A stretch of DNA of 64,000 bases from Neoarius graeffei (taxonomy: Eukaryota; Chordata; Actinopteri; Siluriformes; Ariidae). The notes beneath the pieces are model-generated. The model was not told where the DNA came from and ran no database searches. It saw nothing but the letters and a program-made list of their open reading frames with translations. Positions 60,035 to 64,000 of this stretch are shown one piece after another (the stretch's first letter is position 1; every line of letters begins with the position of its first letter). Made by a program: the position numbers and the translations under genes. Location of the stretch: the NCBI RefSeq assembly GCF_027579695.1, contig NC_083586.1, positions 6,134,001 through 6,198,000 of the forward strand, written 5' to 3'.

Positions 60035-61657
60035 GGGGCTGCATGGTGGTGTAGTGGTTAGTGCTGTCGCCTCACAGCAAGAAGGTCTGAGTTTGAACCC
60101 CATGGCCGGCGAGGGCCTTTCTGTGTGGAGTTTGCATGTTCTCCCCGTGTCTGCGTGGGTTTCCTCTGGGTGCTCCGGTTTCCCCCACAGTCCGAAGACA
60201 TGTAGGTTAGGTTAACTGGTGACTCTAAATTGACTGTAGGTGTGAATGGTTGTCTGTGTCTATTGGCCCTTTTCCACTACCCTTTTTCAGCTCACTTCAG
60301 CTAACTTCAGCCCGACATGGCTCGCATTTCGACTACCAAAAACCAGCACGACTCAGCTCGTTTCAGCCCTGCTTAGCCCCTAAAACTCGCACCGTTTTGG
60401 AGTGGGGCTGAAGCGAGCCAAACCGTGCCGAGTGAGGTTGGGGGCGTGAGCAGACACTCCCCTGTGCACTGATTGGTGAGGAGGAGTGTCCTCACATGCC
60501 CACACACGCCCCGCGAGCGCGCTGGGATCTGTAAACACCGCAAACCCGGAAGAATAATAATTACGAATTACGAGAATTTCTGAAGCCTTATGCGCCTCGC
60601 CTCATTTATACGCTCTTGCCAGTATCTGTTGGCGTTGTCGGTGACAACAAGCCACAGCACCAAGACCAGCAACACTAACGACTCCATGTCCTCCATGTTT
60701 ATTGTTTACTATTCGGGTCGTGAGACTACCGCTTAAAAGCTCACTGAATCAGTGACATACAGAGCATCGTGGACGAGTTCGCGGAGCGCAAGGCTCGTCG
60801 TATGCCCTTCAAATAATGCGTGCAGTAGGCTATTGATGTTTTATTATGAGCCATGTACAGTATGTCACCTGTTTTTTTGTTTCTGAGTTACATGTTCGTT
60901 TGAAGGACTTAATGTACAAAATAACATCGTTGCACCCCGTAGTGTTGAAATTGGTAAACACAGTGCATTCAGTGAGGTTTGCACCGCCCTCCTTTTATTT
61001 CTGACTCTTCCTGTCACCGTTGCAACCTCTGAGCGCTCATTCGTATGCCCTTCAAATAATGTGCGCAGTATAGGCTATTGATGTTTTATTATGAGCCATG
61101 TACAGTATCCTAATGTTTTTTGTTTCTGAGTTACATGTTCGTTTGAAGGATTTGATGTACTAAATAACATAGTTGCACCCGGTAGTGTTGAAATTGGTAA
61201 ACACCGCAGTTGCGGACATTTTGTAGCCTAAAATGATGTTATGATAAGCTTTAATAAAGGGCCCGGTCATTTGCCCCGCCCCCGGCCCGGCTCTGACTTG
61301 TTCTGCCACTGTCACTGATGTCACTGTTTGCGCTGCTTAACGACATCACGTGACGTCCACCCACTTTCGCTAACTCCACCCAATGTGTCCACCCACTTCC
61401 AGCCAGCACGGTTCAGCGCGGTTGTAGTCGAAATGCAACTCCAACAGCCCCGCTCAGCTCGACTCAGCTCGACTCAGCACGGCACGGCTCAGCCGCGTTT
61501 GTATTGGAAAAGCGGCATATGTGTCAGCCCTGTGATGACCTGGCGACTTGTCCAGGGTGTACCCTGCCTTTCACCTGTAGTCAGCTGGGATAGGCTCCAG
61601 CTTGCCTGCGACCCTGTAGAACAGGATAAAGCGGCTAGAGATAATGAGATGAGATGA
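60035..61657 (+). mobile_element. V-SINE interrupted by a DNA transposon
   Basis: The head (TAGTGGTTAGTGCTGTCGCC) and body are at 60035-60263, the tail at 61518-61657. The target duplication GTTGCTCAAGC is at 60024-60034 and 61658-61668. The middle is the TWA-type transposon 60264-61517. Confidence 0.9.
60264..61517. mobile_element. TWA-type DNA transposon copy 2
   Basis: The ends are TGGCCCTTTTCCACTAC and the inverse of TATTGGAAAAGCGGCA. The 3-bp duplication is TAT (60261-60263, 61518-61520). Inside, 60757-60818 translates to IQSIVDEFAERKARRMPFK-stop, and about 60999-61045 to LTLPVTVATSERSF. Both are hAT dimerisation-domain words but in swapped order. It is the full-length relative of copy 1 without the nested hAT. 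Confidence 0.82.
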
Positions 61658-61668
61658 GTTGCTCAAGC

Positions 61669-61846
61669 ATTTGGAGTCTCATTTATCATATTTTGCATTT
61701 CATAATGCACCAACTGTTTCCAATGGTAACATTTTCCAAGTGACCTGATGGACAAAATTCTGGTAACATTTTCAAAGTGAGCTGATGGACAAAATTCTTC
61801 ACGTTCTAAAAGAAAATACATATCATATGGTTCAATATAGCTCATC
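61669..61846 (+). mobile_element. dispersed fish repeat, right part
   Basis: Continuation of 59796-60023 across the SINE. ATTTTCCAAGTGACCTGATG and ATTTTCAAAGTGAGCTGATG form a short tandem duplication (about 61731-61795). Confidence 0.45.
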
Positions 61847-61849
61847 TTA

Positions 61850-62551
61850 TGGCCCTTTTCCACTACCCTTTTTCAGCTCACTTCAGTTCGCATCAGCTCA
61901 CTTCAGCCCGACACGGCTCGCGTTTCGACTATCTAAGAACAGCACGACTCAGCTCGCTTCAGCCCTGCTCAGCTCCCAAAACTCGCACGATTTTGGAGTA
62001 GGGCTGAAGCGAGCCAAACCGAGCTGAGTGGGGCTAGGGGCGTGAGGAGACAGTCCCCTGTGCACTGATTGGTGAGGAGGAGTGTCCTCACATGCCCACA
62101 CACGCCCCGCGAGCACGCTGGGATCTGTAAACACCGTAAACCCGGAAGAAGGAGAATTACGAATTGCGAGAATTATGAAGCCTTATGCGCCTCGCCTCAT
62201 CTATACGCTCTTGCCAGTATCTGTTGGCGTTGTCGGTGACAACAAGCCACAGCACCAAGACCAGCAACACTAATGACTCCATGTCCTCCATGTTTATTGT
62301 TTACTCTCTGGGTTGTGAGACTACCGCTTAAAAGATCACTGATGTCACTGTTTGCGCCGCCTAACGACATCACGTAACGTCCACCCACTTTCGCTAACTC
62401 CACCCAATGTGTCCACCCACTTCCAGCCAGCACGGTTCAGCGCGGTTGTAGTCGAAATGCAACTCCAACAGCCCCACTCAGCTCGACTCAGCCCAACTCA
62501 GCACGGCACGGCTCAGCCCAGCTCAGCCGCATTGGTAGTGGAAAAACGGCA
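61850..62551. mobile_element. TWA-type DNA transposon copy 3 (short)
   Basis: Same ends as copies 1 and 2, with TTA duplicated at 61847-61849 and 62552-62554. It lacks the central part that holds the hAT-like words, so it is an internally deleted derivative of about 700 bp. Confidence 0.85.
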
Positions 62552-62554
62552 TTA

Positions 62555-62779
62555 GAGCCTGCACAGCTCAGTAGATAGGACCAAGGTTCAACATTCTTTG
62601 AGTTACATTTAGCATTTTCTGAACCTAAAGCGTCCTTCAACAAGGCCACCAAAACCTGTTTTCTGAAAGCTATCTCTGACAAAGCTCAGCTCACAGTTTG
62701 ACCATGGGCTGTGACCAGCAACCAAAATCAAATCAGGTTGCAAGATCTTGAAAGCATTTAGCTGCAAATTTGCGCTTAA
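62555..62779. other. spacer
   Basis: GAGCCTGCACAGCTCAGTAG looks faintly tRNA-like but no cloverleaf forms. Nothing else is recognised. Confidence 0.35.
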
Positions 62780-63169
62780 AAGGATAGTTTGGGATTTTTG
62801 ACATGAATCTGTAAGGCATCCCCATCAATAGTGTTGTGCAAACACACTGACTTACCCCTGACAGCATCCTGTGAGTCCAGTTCTTGTCCAGTTTTGGTCC
62901 AGACGAAAGTAGTCCGGCAAGTTTGTTGGGGTCACGAAAGTAAAACGTTTTTCATCTCAAAACAGTATGTGTTCAAAAGAGTGATATATTTGCATCACAA
63001 AACCGTTGTCAAATAAAAAGTCAGACCTCGAAATCGCTTGGCACTATTTTCTCTCCCTCGGTATCACTGCGCGCTGACGCCAGGTGACAGCCACGGCTGT
63101 TTCAGTCATTGTTTACCAGTGATGGAAATTTCGGCTCTTTTGGCTCCTGAGATTTTATTTTTGATTTAA

Positions 63170-63612
63170 AGGAATACGCCACACCCAGATGAAATTGAGT
63201 CAGTCCCTGCAGTCCCTAGAGTTGGATGAGTGAGCCAAAGCGTTTTGTAGCCGACCCAGCCATTGTCCTGATCTATAAACGCCCCGGTTAGCTTAGCTTA
63301 GCGTAGTCACTGTAATCCGGTGTGTCCAGCTAGCATTGTCGTTACAAAAGTGAATTAAATAACTCAAGATTTTTTATAATTATTTCTCATGACTTGTACA
63401 GTCACATTGAGTACACATATCAATGCAAATTAACACGAAGGGATTTACTAGACCAATTTATATCTGCAACTATTTTCAGCCACAGCACAGGCAAAGCACC
63501 GCTGCAGGCGCAAAGACACCGCGCAGCGCCTGAAAACGGGTGCGCAGCGCCTGAAAACCTGTTTTCAGGCGCTGCGCAGTGTCTTTGCGCCTTCCTTTTC
63601 CTACCTATTCCT
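63170..63612. mobile_element. nested TTAA-flanked element with a hairpin
   Basis: AGGAATACGCC at the left and the inverse of ...CCTATTCCT at the right, with TTAA at 63166-63169 and 63613-63616. It sits between the inverted arms of the larger element. No coding frame. Confidence 0.6.
63507..63591. repeat. 31-bp hairpin arms with a direct repeat in the loop
   Basis: GGCGCAAAGACACCGCGCAG...AAAAC (63507-63537) pairs with 63561-63591 with one mismatch. The loop repeats GCGCAGCGCCTGAAAAC. Confidence 0.9.
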
Positions 63613-64000
63613 TTAATTGCTGCAATTAACTAGTTAATTCTGATTCTATTTCTCCTCTCAGTTATAATCTGTCCTGCTTTTGAAAAGATCCTCTCTGGGG
63701 GGACAGATGCTGCCACTATACACATCCTCCGTGCCATCACGTGTGTAAGCCGTGGATAGAGTGCAGCCTTGGTCCCCCACCAGCTTAGTGGGTTTGCGTT
63801 TCGCTGTCACCTGGCAGCAGCGTGCAGTGATACCGAGGGAGAGAAAATAGTGCCAAGCGATTCGAGGTCTGACTTTTTATTTGACAACGGTTTTGTGATG
63901 CAAATATATCACTCTTTAGAACACATACTGTTTTGAGACAAAAAACGTTTTACTTTCGTGACCCCAACAAACTTGCTGGACTACTTTCGTCTGGACCAAA

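Larger units (their letters stand above)
62780..64000. mobile_element. DNA transposon with long inverted ends, TTAA-flanked (partial)
   Basis: It starts AAGGATAGTTTGGGATTTTT right after TTAA (62776-62779). Its left part to about 63096 is repeated in inverse from about 63806 to the window end (GATACCGAGGGAGAGAAAAT, GGTTTTGTGATGCAAATATA). Long terminal inverted repeats of more than 200 bp and a TTAA site suggest a piggyBac/Kolobok-type non-autonomous element. It runs off the window. Confidence 0.75.

Noticed and set aside
62560-62620. A tRNA-like word GAGCCTGCACAGCTCAGTAG
   Set aside because: No anticodon arm or T arm can be folded from the following bases.
1-64000. U4 or U6 snRNA genes to complete the spliceosomal set
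   Set aside because: I looked for the U6 GCAGCACATATAC region and the U4 GCGCAGTGGCAGTATC region on both strands and did not see them.

Overview
This window looks like repeat-rich, non-genic chromosome from a teleost fish. The evidence is the repeat spectrum: fish-type tRNA-derived V-SINEs with an L2-type tail, L2-like and L1-like LINEs, a Penelope-like element, many hAT and other DNA-transposon derivatives, and a Gmr1-like Ty3/Gypsy fossil. It also holds vertebrate U1, U2 and U5 snRNA sequences and vertebrate tRNA genes. The species cannot be named from the sequence. No bacterial features (ribosome binding sites, operons, CRISPR) are present.

The backbone is a small-RNA gene region. I read one full-length U1 and one U1 3' fragment, seven U2 copies, five U5 copies and two U5 3' halves. 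tRNA genes or relics are present for Asp (three), Ser, Leu, Pro, Thr, His, Ala (three, in a tandem triplication), Glu, Tyr (with intron) and Ile, plus tRNA-Gln and tRNA-Phe pseudogenes. The U5-U2 pairs sit in a repeated unit that includes the tRNA-Asp gene, a GATA/GATC microsatellite and GC-box promoters. One unit (about 1-11380) is repeated in opposite orientation at about 40344-47424, making a very large inverted duplication. A third copy lies at about 19967-22481. The linkage of tRNA, U1, U2 and U5 genes recalls the small-RNA-rich heterochromatin known from some fish chromosomes.

The only host protein-coding sequence I can support is two consecutive exons, on the minus strand at 34238-34395 and 35878-36067, of a carbamoyl-phosphate synthetase gene (best match by recall cps1). 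Both have good splice sites and compatible phases. The neighbouring exons are not visible.

Layout. 1-11380: left arm (tRNA-Asp, U5, U2, a Penelope-like element that itself received three DNA transposons, a SINE, U2, a LINE). 11381-15180: SINE, hAT relic, LINE scrap. 15181-18640: U2/U5 units in both orientations, with a THAP/YqaJ-type transposon and a SINE. 18705-19410: L1 scrap, tRNA-Ser, tRNA-Leu. 19967-22481: third snRNA unit. 23196-23821: U1 genes. 24065-30100: transposon relics, tRNA-Pro, and a hAT-derived gene split by a solo LTR that carries a 5S rRNA-like promoter. 32300-33000: tRNA-Thr and tRNA-His. 34238-36067: cps1 exons. 36241-38880: triplicated tRNA-Ala unit. 38888-44040: LINE with an inserted minisatellite-bearing transposon. 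44050-47424: right arm. 47789-51164: tRNA-Glu, -Tyr, -Ile and the Gln/Phe pseudogenes. 51301-64000: LINE fragments, an L2 LINE, a Gmr1-like Ty3/Gypsy fossil, SINEs and nested DNA transposons.

All identifications rest on reading the sequence against family features I remember. No alignment or search was run.
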